This document shows positions 37,972 through 45,397 of a stretch of DNA of 64,000 nt, in pieces. Numbering within the stretch: the first letter of the stretch is position 1; the number at the start of each line of letters is the position of its first letter. A model generated the notes under the pieces. It saw nothing but the letters and a program-made list of their open reading frames with translations. It searched no databases and had not been told where the DNA came from. This DNA comes from Coprothermobacter sp. (GTDB lineage Bacteria > Caldisericota > Caldisericia > Cryosericales > Cryosericaceae), in the NCBI GenBank assembly GCA_013824685.1, contig PNOG01000012.1, forward strand, positions 1-64,000. Reading direction: 5' to 3'. Position numbers and translations under genes: made by a program.

Positions 37972-38718
37972 ATGGACATTCGCGAAGAAGGGAAACCATT
38001 CAGCGCGAAAGGAACGAACGGCGTTGGTTGTCTCGTCATGCAGGGATTCACGGGGACCGTCGGGGGCATTCGCTACTATGCTGAGCAGCTTGCAGTGAAA
38101 GGGCTCTCCGTTGAGGCTCCGCGCCTGAGCGGTCATGGGACGAGGTGGCAGGACGCCAACAAGGTTCGGTACACAGACTGGATTCGCGACGCGGAACAGG
38201 CGTATCAGTCGCTGGCCAGTCGGTGCAAGAAGATCTTCGTCACCGGATTCTCGATGGGTGGAACACTCATTCTGTATCTTGCGGAGCACCATCCAGAGAT
38301 TGCGGGCCTTATCCCCGTCAACGCGCCTGTCTTCATGACCGACAAGCGTGTGCCTTTTCTGCCTGTTATCAAGCACCTGATAGCATCGACGCCGGCCATT
38401 GCGTCTGACGTCATGGAGCCCGGTGTCGTCGAACCCGCATACGACAGAACGCCGACCACTGGTGCTCATGAGATGGTGAAGCTGCTCGGAGTCACCCGCA
38501 GGGACCTGGGACTCATTGTCCAGCCGCTACTTGTCATGCGCTCGATGCATGATCATGTCGTTCCCCACGAGTGTGCCCCGTTTATCCTGGAGCACACCGC
38601 TTCCACAGACAAGGAGATGGTCGTTTTCGAGAGATCAGCCCATGTCGTGACCATGGACTATGACAGGGATGGCGTTGTCGACAGCGCCTGGAAATTCATC
38701 CAGCGGCTCTCGCACTGA
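37972..38718 (+). CDS. Alpha/beta hydrolase, carboxylesterase Est30 type
   Basis: This 248-residue soluble esterase has the oxyanion strand LVMQGFTGTVGGIRYYAEQLA, the nucleophile elbow GFSMGG with the catalytic Ser, the acidic residue in MRSMHDHVVPHE, and the His in SAHVVTMDYDRD. This set matches small monoacyl esterases of the Est30/YvaK group. The ATG at 37972 is preceded by GGAGGCGGAA. It probably hydrolyses short to medium acyl esters. It ends just before a strong hairpin terminator. Confidence 0.85.
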   Translation: MDIREEGKPFSAKGTNGVGCLVMQGFTGTVGGIRYYAEQLAVKGLSVEAPRLSGHGTRWQDANKVRYTDWIRDAEQAYQSLASRCKKIFVTGFSMGGTLILYLAEHHPEIAGLIPVNAPVFMTDKRVPFLPVIKHLIASTPAIASDVMEPGVVEPAYDRTPTTGAHEMVKLLGVTRRDLGLIVQPLLVMRSMHDHVVPHECAPFILEHTASTDKEMVVFERSAHVVTMDYDRDGVVDSAWKFIQRLSH

Positions 38719-38754
38719 AGGTAAGTCTGCGAAGAAAGAACCGCTAACGAAAAG

Positions 38755-38786
38755 AGGCGGATGGCTTGTGAGCCATCCGCCTTATC
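38755..38786 (+). terminator. Terminator after the esterase gene
   Basis: A perfect 12-bp stem AGGCGGATGGCT, loop TGTG, AGCCATCCGCCT is followed by TATCGTTG (weak T-tract). It marks the left edge of the second accessory block. Confidence 0.7.
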
Positions 38787-38804
38787 GTTGAGTTCAACAA
38801 GCAC

Positions 38805-38942
38805 ATGGTAGACCCGGCGGATCCTGGCTGGAACCTTCTACTCGCAGAATTGTCCAGACTCAGCAAGATTGTTGAACAATCCGCGAACGACAACAACCGT
38901 GAGTCCTCAGATACTACGGCACCAGAACCTGGGGAGAGATGA
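38805..38942 (+). CDS. Small ORF overlapping direct repeat A (unknown)
   Basis: This 45-codon ORF (MVDPADPGWNLLLAEL, then LSKIVEQSANDNN) has protein-like composition. Most of it lies in the 230-base repeat A. The second copy at 41145 has lost this frame, which argues that at least one copy is decayed. No ribosome site is obvious. It may be a gene remnant. Confidence 0.25.
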   Translation: MVDPADPGWNLLLAELSRLSKIVEQSANDNNRESSDTTAPEPGER

Positions 38943-39055
38943 CCACACCCACAATCAGGGGGATATCCTCCCGATGTTCACTACCCAAGTCTCTAGAACC
39001 AATACTCGATTACTACAGTCATCTCATCGGAGTATATGATCTAGGCTTCTCGAAG
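38826..39055 (+). repeat. Diverged direct repeat, copy A
   Basis: About 230 bases match 41145-41375 in the same orientation. Long identical tracts include CAATCCGCGAACGACA, ATCAGGGGGATATCCTCCCG and CTACCCAAGTCTCTAGAACC, separated by substitutions and a few small gaps. The pair brackets the Sll1717-type ATPase gene. Confidence 0.85.
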
Positions 39056-39434
39056 AAGGACTTCCGAGTCCTCGCCCGCTCCGGCGAGGATTGTTCTGAT
39101 GGCCGGGAAGCCAAGGATGGACGGCGAAGCCTGCGTCGGGTCCTTGGTAGTGACCGAAAGAGACGTCGGAAGTGCGTCCGTTGGACATTGTGACCCCCCC
39201 CGGAAAGTTCATGGCATGCTTCGAATCTAGCTGCTAGAAGAACCGGATCCAATCTGCGATTCCTTGAGTCGCTGACTCCTGCTCGTCACCCTGGATCTGA
39301 GCCTCGATTCGTGACGTGCCGTACCTTGTACCGTCTATGCTTGCAGGAAGTAGTCTAGCGTGTAACATAGTAAGTAGCAGTTACAACCTGTCGAGGCTAG
39401 AATCACATTGGCCTCGTCATAGATGGAGGGACTT
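39056..39434 (+). other. Non-coding stretch before the Sll1717-type gene
   Basis: No gene is supported. A run of eight C residues follows TTGTGA near 39190. A possible promoter is TTGCAG (39341-39346), 16 bases, TAACAT (39363-39368), about 65 bases before the gene start. Confidence 0.4.
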
Positions 39435-40901
39435 GTGCCAGAGATCAGAAGGTTTGACCAGATTACTCTCGGTTGTGCCAATGCCACAAATGAGGCCACC
39501 CAGTTTCCGCAACTCTTGCTGGACGGGTATCTTGACTCACACGGTCTGGGGAAGGAACTGCTGGAGGGGCACAGGTTCTTGGTTCTTGGACCCAAGGGCT
39601 CGGGAAAGACCGCCGTCGCAGAACACCTTCGGTTGGTGGCAGACTCGGATCCATCGTCGACATTTGTGACGCTCTGCAACCTCGGGGATTTCCCGTATTC
39701 GGACTTTCGGAGCAAGTTGGGGAGCGAAGTAGCCCAGGAGCGCTATCCGGGTGGCTGGTCTTGGCTGCTGCTGGGGACAATGCTTAGCTCATTTGCGCGT
39801 GACGCTGGCGGCCAGAACAGCGATGACGGTCTTTTCCAGGAAGTCACCGGGGCTCTCGCACGCACCGGCCTCTTTGCGGAGAATAGTGACGGGCGGAAGT
39901 CAGGGAGCCCAAGGGGGTTGCGTCTGAAACTGGCCGGCACCGTTGCACTGGGCATTGGGGCAGCTCTGGAGTTCGCACTGGAGCCAGGTGCGGAATTGCC
40001 GACGCTCCGTTTGGCTATGCTGAAGAATGCTACGAAGGGATTCCGGAGTGAGTCGCGCCATCTTCTGATACTCGACGGACTAGATGATGTCCTTTCTCAA
40101 CCAGAAGTGAGATATGACGCGCTTGCTGGATTACTCTATGCTGTAGGTGACCTCAACTACGCGTTCCGTACGGCCGAGACACCTGCGAAGATCATACTTC
40201 TATGTCGCACAGAGCTTTTTGACAGACTGCCTAGTGCCAACAAGAACAAGATGAGGATGGATGATGCAGTTGTGCTTGACTGGTACGATAACCCTGCCAG
40301 GGGAGAGCGCTGCCGTCTCGGTGATCTCGTAAACCTTAGAACAAGGATGTCAGATCCGCGCGTTGATGACGTTTTCAGGAGCTTCCTTCCAAAGTCCTTG
40401 GGTGGCAAACCAATGCTTCAGTGGCTCTTGGATCTGACTCGATGCACTCCTCGTGACTTCATACAATTGTTGACGTGCATTCAGGGCAAATCGGGCAACC
40501 GAGAGGGCCTTCTGCCTGAAGATGTGGTAATAGCAGGGGTTCGGGAGTACTCACGGAGCTACTTCATGCCCGAGATTCGCGACGAACTCGCAGGGTATGT
40601 CCAGCCTGCCCAAATAGAGTCTGTTTTCAGGCTCTTCTCGTCACTGCGGAACTGGCATTTCACATACTCCGAACTGAAGGATCTTGCGATACGAGAACAA
40701 CTCGACAGCCTCGACCTTGCATCCATCATGCAGACCCTGTTTGAATGCAGCGCTATCGGAAACAGTTTCCCGCGGGAGGACAAACCAGGGTATTTCGACA
40801 TTCGCTACAAGTACCGGAACCCAACCTCCTCATTGAATCTGGCAAAGGGCGAGATTCAGCTGCACAAGGGACTGTGGAAGGGACTTGGCGTATCGTACTA
40901 G
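39435..40901 (+). CDS. P-loop ATPase of the Sll1717 family
   Basis: This 488-residue protein starts at the GTG 39435, five bases after GGAGGGACTT; the ATG at 39423 would include the ribosome site. The start matches the family: F-x-x-I-TLG near residue 10, PQLLLDGYLDSHG, then Walker A FLVLGPKGSGKTAVAEHL. Walker B is HLLILDGLDDVLSQ at about 217. Further motifs are IILLCRTELFDRLP and a C-terminal winged-helix-like region (FTYSELKDLAIREQL). It resembles KAP/STAND-type AAA proteins. Family function is unknown; patchy occurrence suggests an accessory or defence role. It is flanked by direct repeats. Confidence 0.68.
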   Translation: MPEIRRFDQITLGCANATNEATQFPQLLLDGYLDSHGLGKELLEGHRFLVLGPKGSGKTAVAEHLRLVADSDPSSTFVTLCNLGDFPYSDFRSKLGSEVAQERYPGGWSWLLLGTMLSSFARDAGGQNSDDGLFQEVTGALARTGLFAENSDGRKSGSPRGLRLKLAGTVALGIGAALEFALEPGAELPTLRLAMLKNATKGFRSESRHLLILDGLDDVLSQPEVRYDALAGLLYAVGDLNYAFRTAETPAKIILLCRTELFDRLPSANKNKMRMDDAVVLDWYDNPARGERCRLGDLVNLRTRMSDPRVDDVFRSFLPKSLGGKPMLQWLLDLTRCTPRDFIQLLTCIQGKSGNREGLLPEDVVIAGVREYSRSYFMPEIRDELAGYVQPAQIESVFRLFSSLRNWHFTYSELKDLAIREQLDSLDLASIMQTLFECSAIGNSFPREDKPGYFDIRYKYRNPTSSLNLAKGEIQLHKGLWKGLGVSY

Positions 40902-40902
40902 C

Positions 40903-41133
40903 GTGGACAAATGGTCTGCGCGCAGCACCATGGTGCACACCAAGGTCAGCACACTCAACGAGGGCATGGATCTGGCGGTGCGACGCGGCAACGAGACGAG
41001 TGTGAATAGTGCCGAGGCTTTCGCACTGGGCATCTTGCGTCGCCGGCGGGTTGAGCTGAACTGCTCTTGGGTGGATTATGAAGCATTGTACAGACATAGA
41101 AGTCACGTTTCGCCGGTATGCGGACCTAGGTGA
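40903..41133 (+). CDS. Small uncharacterised protein after the Sll1717-type gene
   Basis: This ORF of 76 codons from GTG (VDKWSARSTMVHTKVSTLNE, later SAEAFALGILRRRRVEL) begins right after the ATPase stop. Composition is protein-like and basic, with no membrane segment and no known motif. An in-frame TTG at 40885 would overlap the previous gene. It may be a partner of the ATPase, or chance. Confidence 0.35.
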   Translation: MDKWSARSTMVHTKVSTLNEGMDLAVRRGNETSVNSAEAFALGILRRRRVELNCSWVDYEALYRHRSHVSPVCGPR

Positions 41134-41144
41134 TTTCTGATTTC

Positions 41145-41375
41145 GGTTGGAGCCTCTTTGCCCACGAAGTAGTCGATACTCAGCAGGATTGTTGAGCAAT
41201 CCGCGAACGACAGGGACCATGGGTCCTCAAGTACAGCAGTACCGGAACTGGGGGAAAGATAGCACCTTCCACGATCAGGGGGATATCCTCCCGATGTGTA
41301 CTACCCAAGTCTCTAGAACCAGCACTATGTTAGTACTATCATCTCAGTGGAGTACACAGTCGGTGCTTCTCGAAG
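41145..41375 (+). repeat. Diverged direct repeat, copy B
   Basis: Second copy of the 230-base repeat, same orientation as copy A at 38826. Divergence is mainly substitutions, roughly one in five positions by eye, so the duplication is old. It contains no open frame comparable to that in copy A. Confidence 0.85.
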
Positions 41376-41450
41376 CGGTAACCCTGCGACCTAGGCACTG
41401 GACAGACTCGCGGTCTGCCGACGGCGAGAGTCTGGACGCAAGCGAGATTA

Positions 41451-41963
41451 TCAGCTCTTTCCAGATGATCGTTCCGAAGTTGGACCATCCTGGACATCGT
41501 TCTCCTTCACAAGAGGGTGGTCCACATCAAGGCTGAAGTAATGACTCCAATACACCCTTCCGGTCTCATCCACGTACTTGGCTCGAAGACTGACGATTCC
41601 ATGCACACCCGATTCCTTGAGGTGTTGCGCGATGTAGACGGGATTCATGAAGACCCTGCAGCTTCCTCCTGGCTGCAGGTCGCGCGGAAACCTGTCACTG
41701 TTCTGATGGGATACGGGGAAGACCATTGCCGTCTCTTTGTGACACAATGAGGGAAGACTCCCGAAAGACACGGTCAGAGTCCCCGTGTTCGCAGCCTGGA
41801 CACTCAGTTCTTCGTCACTGAAGCATCCGTTGGAATCTGAGATCCAAACCCGCTGGACGGTCACGAGGACGTGCGACCTTGATTTCCTGAACTGGTCGAC
41901 GGCTACCCAAGTAGCCATCACGGCGCCATAAAGAGCTATGCCATCTGTCCAAGTGATTTCCAT
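41451..41963 (-). CDS. Membrane-anchored protein of unknown function
   Basis: This 170-residue protein has one N-terminal hydrophobic segment (GIALYGAVMATWVAVDQF, residues 8-25), followed by basic residues and a beta-rich soluble domain (VLVTVQRVWISDSNG, NTGTLTVSFGSLP, DLQPGGSCRVFM, VSLRAKYVDETGRVYWS). This architecture (short TM anchor plus Ig-like beta domain) I associate with uncharacterised accessory genes. No catalytic motif. It is downstream of, and co-directional with, the DUF4145 gene. Confidence 0.6.
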   Translation of the reverse strand: MEITWTDGIALYGAVMATWVAVDQFRKSRSHVLVTVQRVWISDSNGCFSDEELSVQAANTGTLTVSFGSLPSLCHKETAMVFPVSHQNSDRFPRDLQPGGSCRVFMNPVYIAQHLKESGVHGIVSLRAKYVDETGRVYWSHYFSLDVDHPLVKENDVQDGPTSERSSGKS

Positions 41964-42160
41964 GCCGCTGACCCCCTTTTAGAACATGCAGTCATCCCTT
42001 GCCAGCCTTCCGTCACGAAGTCCATAGCTTCAAGCACCTGCTGCAGAATAGCACTCAGGCGAAGCAGCAAATCCACGATCTGCCCCTGTCCGCACTCGTC
42101 CCCAGAATTGCCCTGATTGCCCTGATTGCAGGTTCCGTACAGTCGAAGTCCCTTCTTCAC
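41936..42160 (-). CDS. Possible small protein between DUF4145 and the membrane protein
   Basis: A 74-codon frame from GTG starts 7 bases past the DUF4145 stop and overlaps the next gene by 28 bases. It has a short NQGNQGN repeat and an amphipathic helix (QIVDLLLRLSAILQQVLEAMDF). No good ribosome site. It could be a coupled small gene or a chance frame. Confidence 0.3.
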   Translation of the reverse strand: MKKGLRLYGTCNQGNQGNSGDECGQGQIVDLLLRLSAILQQVLEAMDFVTEGWQGMTACSKRGSAAWKSLGQMA

Positions 42161-42167
42161 GACATCT

Positions 42168-42824
42168 TCAGATTGTTGGCTTCCCTGCGGCTGTCAGCTT
42201 CTTGTCCAGTTGAGCTCTCATGCGCTTGGATGTCGCCGGCTTCACATAGTAGAAGTCGAAGAGCCCGTCCAAGACATCAAGATTCCATTCGGCCTCACCA
42301 GGCTCGACCTCGATTATGGCTCCCGAGTTCGTGTCCTTGAGCGGATGCGCCGAGAAGTTGCCAATGACGCGGACTTGATCCAGCACCTCCCCCAAATAGG
42401 CTGGTATGCTTGGCGTGACCTCGTCAATCTGGTCACCCAAGTTCTTCTTCTTCGCTCCTCCTTCGTCAACGAGTACCGCCTGTAGGCATCGTCGGGAGAG
42501 AGCGGCACTGCCCTTTGGACTCAGAGACAGGATCTGAGCCGCCTCGTCGTAGTCTTCCTTGATCGCGGGCGGGACTTCTGGAGGAACAGGGTCCCTTAGT
42601 GAGCCCAAGGGGTAGATAACTGTGTCTCTTGAGATTCCCTGTGCCTCATGAATCAGGCTAATGACGACATTGCCACAGCTCGGACACTGGACCCAACGTA
42701 TGGCATAGCCTGTGGGCGACCCAGCAGGACGATCGTAGAGTCGATCCAAATCCCCCACCGGGAACTGAACCACCACTCCGCAATGGGGGCATCGAGCCTT
42801 TCCATTTACCGAGAAATCAGACAC
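42168..42824 (-). CDS. DUF4145 domain protein with N-terminal zinc ribbon
   Basis: This 218-residue protein begins with a zinc-ribbon pair (CPHCG at 12-16 and CPSCG at about 47-51), followed by the DUF4145 helical core: SPKGSAALSRRCLQAVLVDEGG, KNLGDQIDE, PAYLGEVLDQVRVIGNFSAHPLKD. The GN-x-x-AHP motif is typical. DUF4145 occurs alone or in restriction and defence proteins and is thought to be a nucleic-acid-related helper; the biochemistry is open. The GTG start is behind GGAGGAGACA. It leads a minus-strand group with the membrane-anchored protein. Confidence 0.78.
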   Translation of the reverse strand: MSDFSVNGKARCPHCGVVVQFPVGDLDRLYDRPAGSPTGYAIRWVQCPSCGNVVISLIHEAQGISRDTVIYPLGSLRDPVPPEVPPAIKEDYDEAAQILSLSPKGSAALSRRCLQAVLVDEGGAKKKNLGDQIDEVTPSIPAYLGEVLDQVRVIGNFSAHPLKDTNSGAIIEVEPGEAEWNLDVLDGLFDFYYVKPATSKRMRAQLDKKLTAAGKPTI

Positions 42825-43372
42825 TGTCTCCTCCTATTGATGTCACGAGATGGGGCGGCAACGTCATTTGGGACGTACTTCTTGAGTACATCCAGGTTGT
42901 CGCCAAAGTAGAGAGTGTTCCTCCAGTTGGCTGCATTGTCGCTATTCATTGCCTCTCCCGCTGCTATGCTACTAATTCATTGTATGCCGATGCGGGCGTA
43001 TTGCCACTTGTGAGGAAGCCTCTTGGTTCCAACCCCGCGTACGTTAGTAGATTGTGCGAAAGCAGGGTGGCTCCACGTGTTTTCCGGGCGAGGGGCCCGA
43101 AGTGGTCTCCGTCTTGAATCATGATTGGCTATCTCCGCATAGCGGCGGTAGGATTCTCTCACAGAGTAGCTTTGGTTCGGAAGACATGCCGATCCAGGAA
43201 GGCCGACACTGGATGCGGTGACATTCCACATTTCTTGACATTGCCCGAGAACTAACCCGAACCTCTTATCTACGTATCTGGGACTGACCATGGGGGGTGT
43301 CTATAGCATCATTCCTACTCGCGTGGCTCGTTCGATCACCCAGCTCCTGTCTGACCTAAGTCTCTGCCGAAC
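42825..43372. other. Non-coding stretch between DUF4145 and the recombinase remnant
   Basis: Frames here lack protein-like composition on both strands and show no ribosome site. The left end should hold the promoter for the DUF4145 group. The right end may contain decayed recombinase sequence, but I could not recognise any in translation. Confidence 0.35.
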
Positions 43373-43789
43373 TTGACGGAGCTTCTGTGCGTGGCAATCG
43401 AGGCCAACCTGGCATCTCAGAGGTCCGTGGGTGCGAAGCAGATGGCACGACTCAAGGCCAGACTCGTGGAGCTGAGCACACGCCATCGGCAAATACTGGA
43501 CAAGTCCCTTTCGGGAGTGTTTTCTGATTCAGACACCAAGAAGCTCCTCTCTGAGGCTGAGCAGGAGAGCGATAACCTCCAGAGCCAGATAGCTGCGGCC
43601 GAAAGCTCAGAGATAGTGCCTAAGGAAGTGGTCAAGAAGGGATTCGCAGTGCTTCAAGACATGGCGGCATTCTGGCAGAAGGTTGGCCTGACGACTAAGC
43701 AACAACTTCAAAGGTTCTTATTCCCGGAAGGAATTCCGTTTGGCGAGACGGGTTTTGGAGCCTGCAAGACCGCCTTCCGCATACAGTAG
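43373..43789 (+). pseudogene. Truncated large serine recombinase (C-terminal part only)
   Basis: The frame gives 138 residues whose end matches the C-terminus of large serine recombinases: a charged coiled coil (ARLVELSTRHRQILDKSLSG, FSDSDTKKLLSEAEQESDNLQSQI), then FWQKVGLTTKQQLQRFLFPEGIPF and the usual final strands. The catalytic resolvase domain and zinc ribbon are absent, and the first codon is TTG without a ribosome site. It ends 32 bases before the 3' end of tRNA-Glu. This looks like the decayed integrase of a former island. Confidence 0.7.
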
Positions 43790-43820
43790 AAGGCGGTTAT
43801 CTCAATGAGCGAAAACACAA

Positions 43821-43895
43821 TGGTAGCGCCGAGGAGAATTGAACTCCTGTTTGGGGATTGAGAGCCCCCCGAACTAACCACTGTTCTACAGCGCC
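43821..43895 (-). tRNA. tRNA-Glu (anticodon CTC)
   Basis: A 75-base cloverleaf with acceptor GGCGCTG/CGGCGCT (two G-T pairs), D stem GAAC/GTTC, anticodon loop CTCTCAA with CTC at 34-36, T arm AGGAG-TTCAATT-CTCCT, discriminator A and encoded CCA. It lies 5 bases from tRNA-Gln and is probably cotranscribed after it. Its 3' end faces the accessory block with the recombinase remnant. Confidence 0.95.
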
Positions 43896-43900
43896 ATACT

Positions 43901-43974
43901 TGGCTGAGGAAGATGGATTCGAACCATCATCGGTAGCTCCAGAGGCTACTGTCCTACCGTTGGACGATTCCCCA
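43901..43974 (-). tRNA. tRNA-Gln (anticodon CTG)
   Basis: A 74-base cloverleaf: acceptor TGGGGAA/TTCCTCA, anticodon stem-loop GTAGC-CTCTGGA-GCTAC with CTG at 34-36, T arm GATGG-TTCGAAT-CCATC, discriminator G and encoded CCA. It is the first of a two-tRNA transcript read leftward. Confidence 0.95.
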
Positions 43975-44044
43975 ACACAACGGAGAGTATACCAAGAACT
44001 TGCCCTGAATCAAGATGCCTGGGCGTGAAATCGCCCGGAGGAGC

Positions 44045-44290
44045 TCAGGGATTGGTGTCTGTGGACTCTCCGATCTCGATCCCGTCCTGCGTCAGGAGTT
44101 CACGACCTTTCTCCTTGAGAGTCTCGGTCTGATCGCTGATTTCCTTGCCCAGTTCGAAAGCCTTGTCTTTCAGAAGCTTGCGCGTTTCTTCTCCACTCTG
44201 GGGGGCGAGAACCAACGCCACCAACGCTCCGACAATGCCACCGATCAGCAGTCCGCCTATGAACGATCCACAGTCATTGCGCTCACTCAT
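44045..44290 (-). CDS. YtxH-domain small membrane protein
   Basis: This 81-residue protein has an N-terminal glycine-rich membrane segment (GSFIGGLLIGGIVGALVALVLAPQSGEETRKLL), the YtxH/gas-vesicle-like hallmark, and then a charged helical tail. YtxH proteins are stress-linked and of unknown mechanism. The start overlaps the DUF948 stop (ATGA), and DUF948-YtxH pairing is common. Confidence 0.85.
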   Translation of the reverse strand: MSERNDCGSFIGGLLIGGIVGALVALVLAPQSGEETRKLLKDKAFELGKEISDQTETLKEKGRELLTQDGIEIGESTDTNP

Positions 44291-44682
44291 GATTTCCTCC
44301 TCAGGAAGATGAACTTGAAAAACTTGTATGCCGACACGACACGTACAACCGTGCTCATCATTCTTGGCAGCAGCCCGCCGTCTCGGCCGGAAGCTGCCGC
44401 GGGCAATGCTCTCACAGCAGTATCGGCAGATGCGGTGAGCTTCGTCAGCTGTCTTGCCAGCCGGTCGAAGTGTTGCTCTGAGACCTGGGTCGACTGCATC
44501 AGCCTGACTGCCTCCGACTTCAGATCGTCAGCCTGTTTCCGCACGTCGACCATCGTAGCAGAAATGCTCTTTGAGAACTCCCCAAGCTTGCGTCCAAGGG
44601 CGAGGACGGCTATGGCTGCGGAGATCATGCCGAGAGCGATAACAATGTCCAGTACCCAGATTGCAGTCATGTTCACTGGCAT
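44287..44682 (-). CDS. DUF948 membrane-anchored protein
   Basis: This 131-residue protein has one N-terminal membrane segment (AIWVLDIVIALGMISAAIAVLALG) followed by a long helical, probably coiled-coil region (FSKSISATMVDVRKQADDLKSEAV), as in DUF948. It typically accompanies YtxH. It overlaps rseC by 10 bases at its start. Confidence 0.8.
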   Translation of the reverse strand: MPVNMTAIWVLDIVIALGMISAAIAVLALGRKLGEFSKSISATMVDVRKQADDLKSEAVRLMQSTQVSEQHFDRLARQLTKLTASADTAVRALPAAASGRDGGLLPRMMSTVVRVVSAYKFFKFIFLRRKS

Positions 44683-45119
44683 CTGGTCACCTCCTGATCG
44701 AGTTTGCGTACAACAGTGGCTGTGGGGTTCAATCGCGTTGCAGCCCTGTGTGAAAGGATAGCGCCGGGGATCAGCATGACAAATCCGGTCGCGACAGGAA
44801 GTGCCATCGATAGACTCGCGCTCAGTCCTGCCAGAGATGAGAATCCATAACCGCCAAGCACTCCTGCCAGAAAGGCAACCAGCGGAACCCCATACATGAT
44901 CGCGGAGGCCTTGAGAATGAGCGAATCGTCGAGCGACACTTCAACCAAGTCTCCTTGGGCAATATCAGAAGGAGCAGTCGCCCTGACGGTCGGGCTACTC
45001 TCTTTGCTGCCCACACAGAACTGGGCTAGAGCGCACGACACACATCCGTTCTGGGGCTGCAGTCGAACCATGACGACGTCTCCATGACGCGCGATAACCA
45101 ATCCTCGATCAGTCTGCAT
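44673..45119 (-). CDS. rseC: RseC/MucC family positive regulator of sigma-E or SoxR-reducing factor
   Basis: From the ATG 45119 the protein has 148 residues; the open frame upstream runs into the putative 6S RNA and has no ribosome site. The layout is an N-terminal beta domain with the cysteine cluster CVSCALAQFCVG, then two membrane helices (ASAIMYGVPLVAFLAGVLGGYGF and LSMALPVATGFVMLIPGAIL). RseC proteins are linked to electron transfer by Rnf and to SoxR reduction. It leads the small membrane-protein operon rseC-DUF948-ytxH. Confidence 0.82.
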   Translation of the reverse strand: MQTDRGLVIARHGDVVMVRLQPQNGCVSCALAQFCVGSKESSPTVRATAPSDIAQGDLVEVSLDDSLILKASAIMYGVPLVAFLAGVLGGYGFSSLAGLSASLSMALPVATGFVMLIPGAILSHRAATRLNPTATVVRKLDQEVTRCQ

Positions 45120-45144
45120 AAGAATCCCACTCTCGTTCAAATGC

Positions 45145-45329
45145 CAAAAGGCCACCCCACAAGGTCGTGCCTTGACGAAGCTTTTGAACCTGCCTAAGCA
45201 GGTGGGAGCATAAAGTTCCCTGCTTCAAGAACACTGCGAAGCGCTCGTATCCACAGGGCATCTGCTTCCGAGTGATTTGTGTTGGCTCAAACCCGTCAAG
45301 TGGTTCACGGGCATCGCAGGGTGACACAC
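45145..45329 (-). ncRNA. ssrS: Probable 6S RNA
   Basis: This gene-free segment sits behind a good TATAAT promoter and folds as a long rod. 5' and 3' arms pair as CACCC (45323-45319) with GGGTG (45157-45153), CGTG (45309-45306) with CACG (45169-45166), and CTTGACG (45300-45294) with CGTCAAG (45177-45171). Inside is a large bubble whose 3' side holds a small hairpin ACCTGC-TTAG-GCAGGT, closed by CCCTG/CAGGG and a terminal GCG-CTT-CGC loop. Length (about 185), the central bubble and the 3'-side hairpin are the 6S RNA hallmarks. The ends are approximate and identity needs a covariance search. Confidence 0.6.
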
Positions 45330-45333
45330 CATT

Positions 45334-45361
45334 ATTATACCTGAAAACACAGGAAAACCAA
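45334..45361 (-). promoter_or_regulatory. Promoter of the putative 6S RNA / rseC operon
   Basis: Minus strand: TTGGTT (45361-45356), 16 bases, TATAAT (45339-45334). Transcription would start near 45327, at the first paired arm of the RNA. Confidence 0.6.
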
Positions 45362-45397
45362 CGCAAGCCCTCTACGCACGCCTGAATGCCGCCAGCT

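Noticed and set aside
38804-38822. Sequence TGGTAGACCCGGCGG as a possible copy of the tRNA-Glu 3' end (att site)
   Set aside because: Only about 10 of 16 positions match TGGTAGCGCCGAGGAG at 43821; too weak to call an attachment duplication.
42977-43291. 104-codon minus-strand frame in the gap before the recombinase remnant
   Set aside because: Arg/Pro-rich, no ribosome site, no recognisable fold; treated as non-coding.
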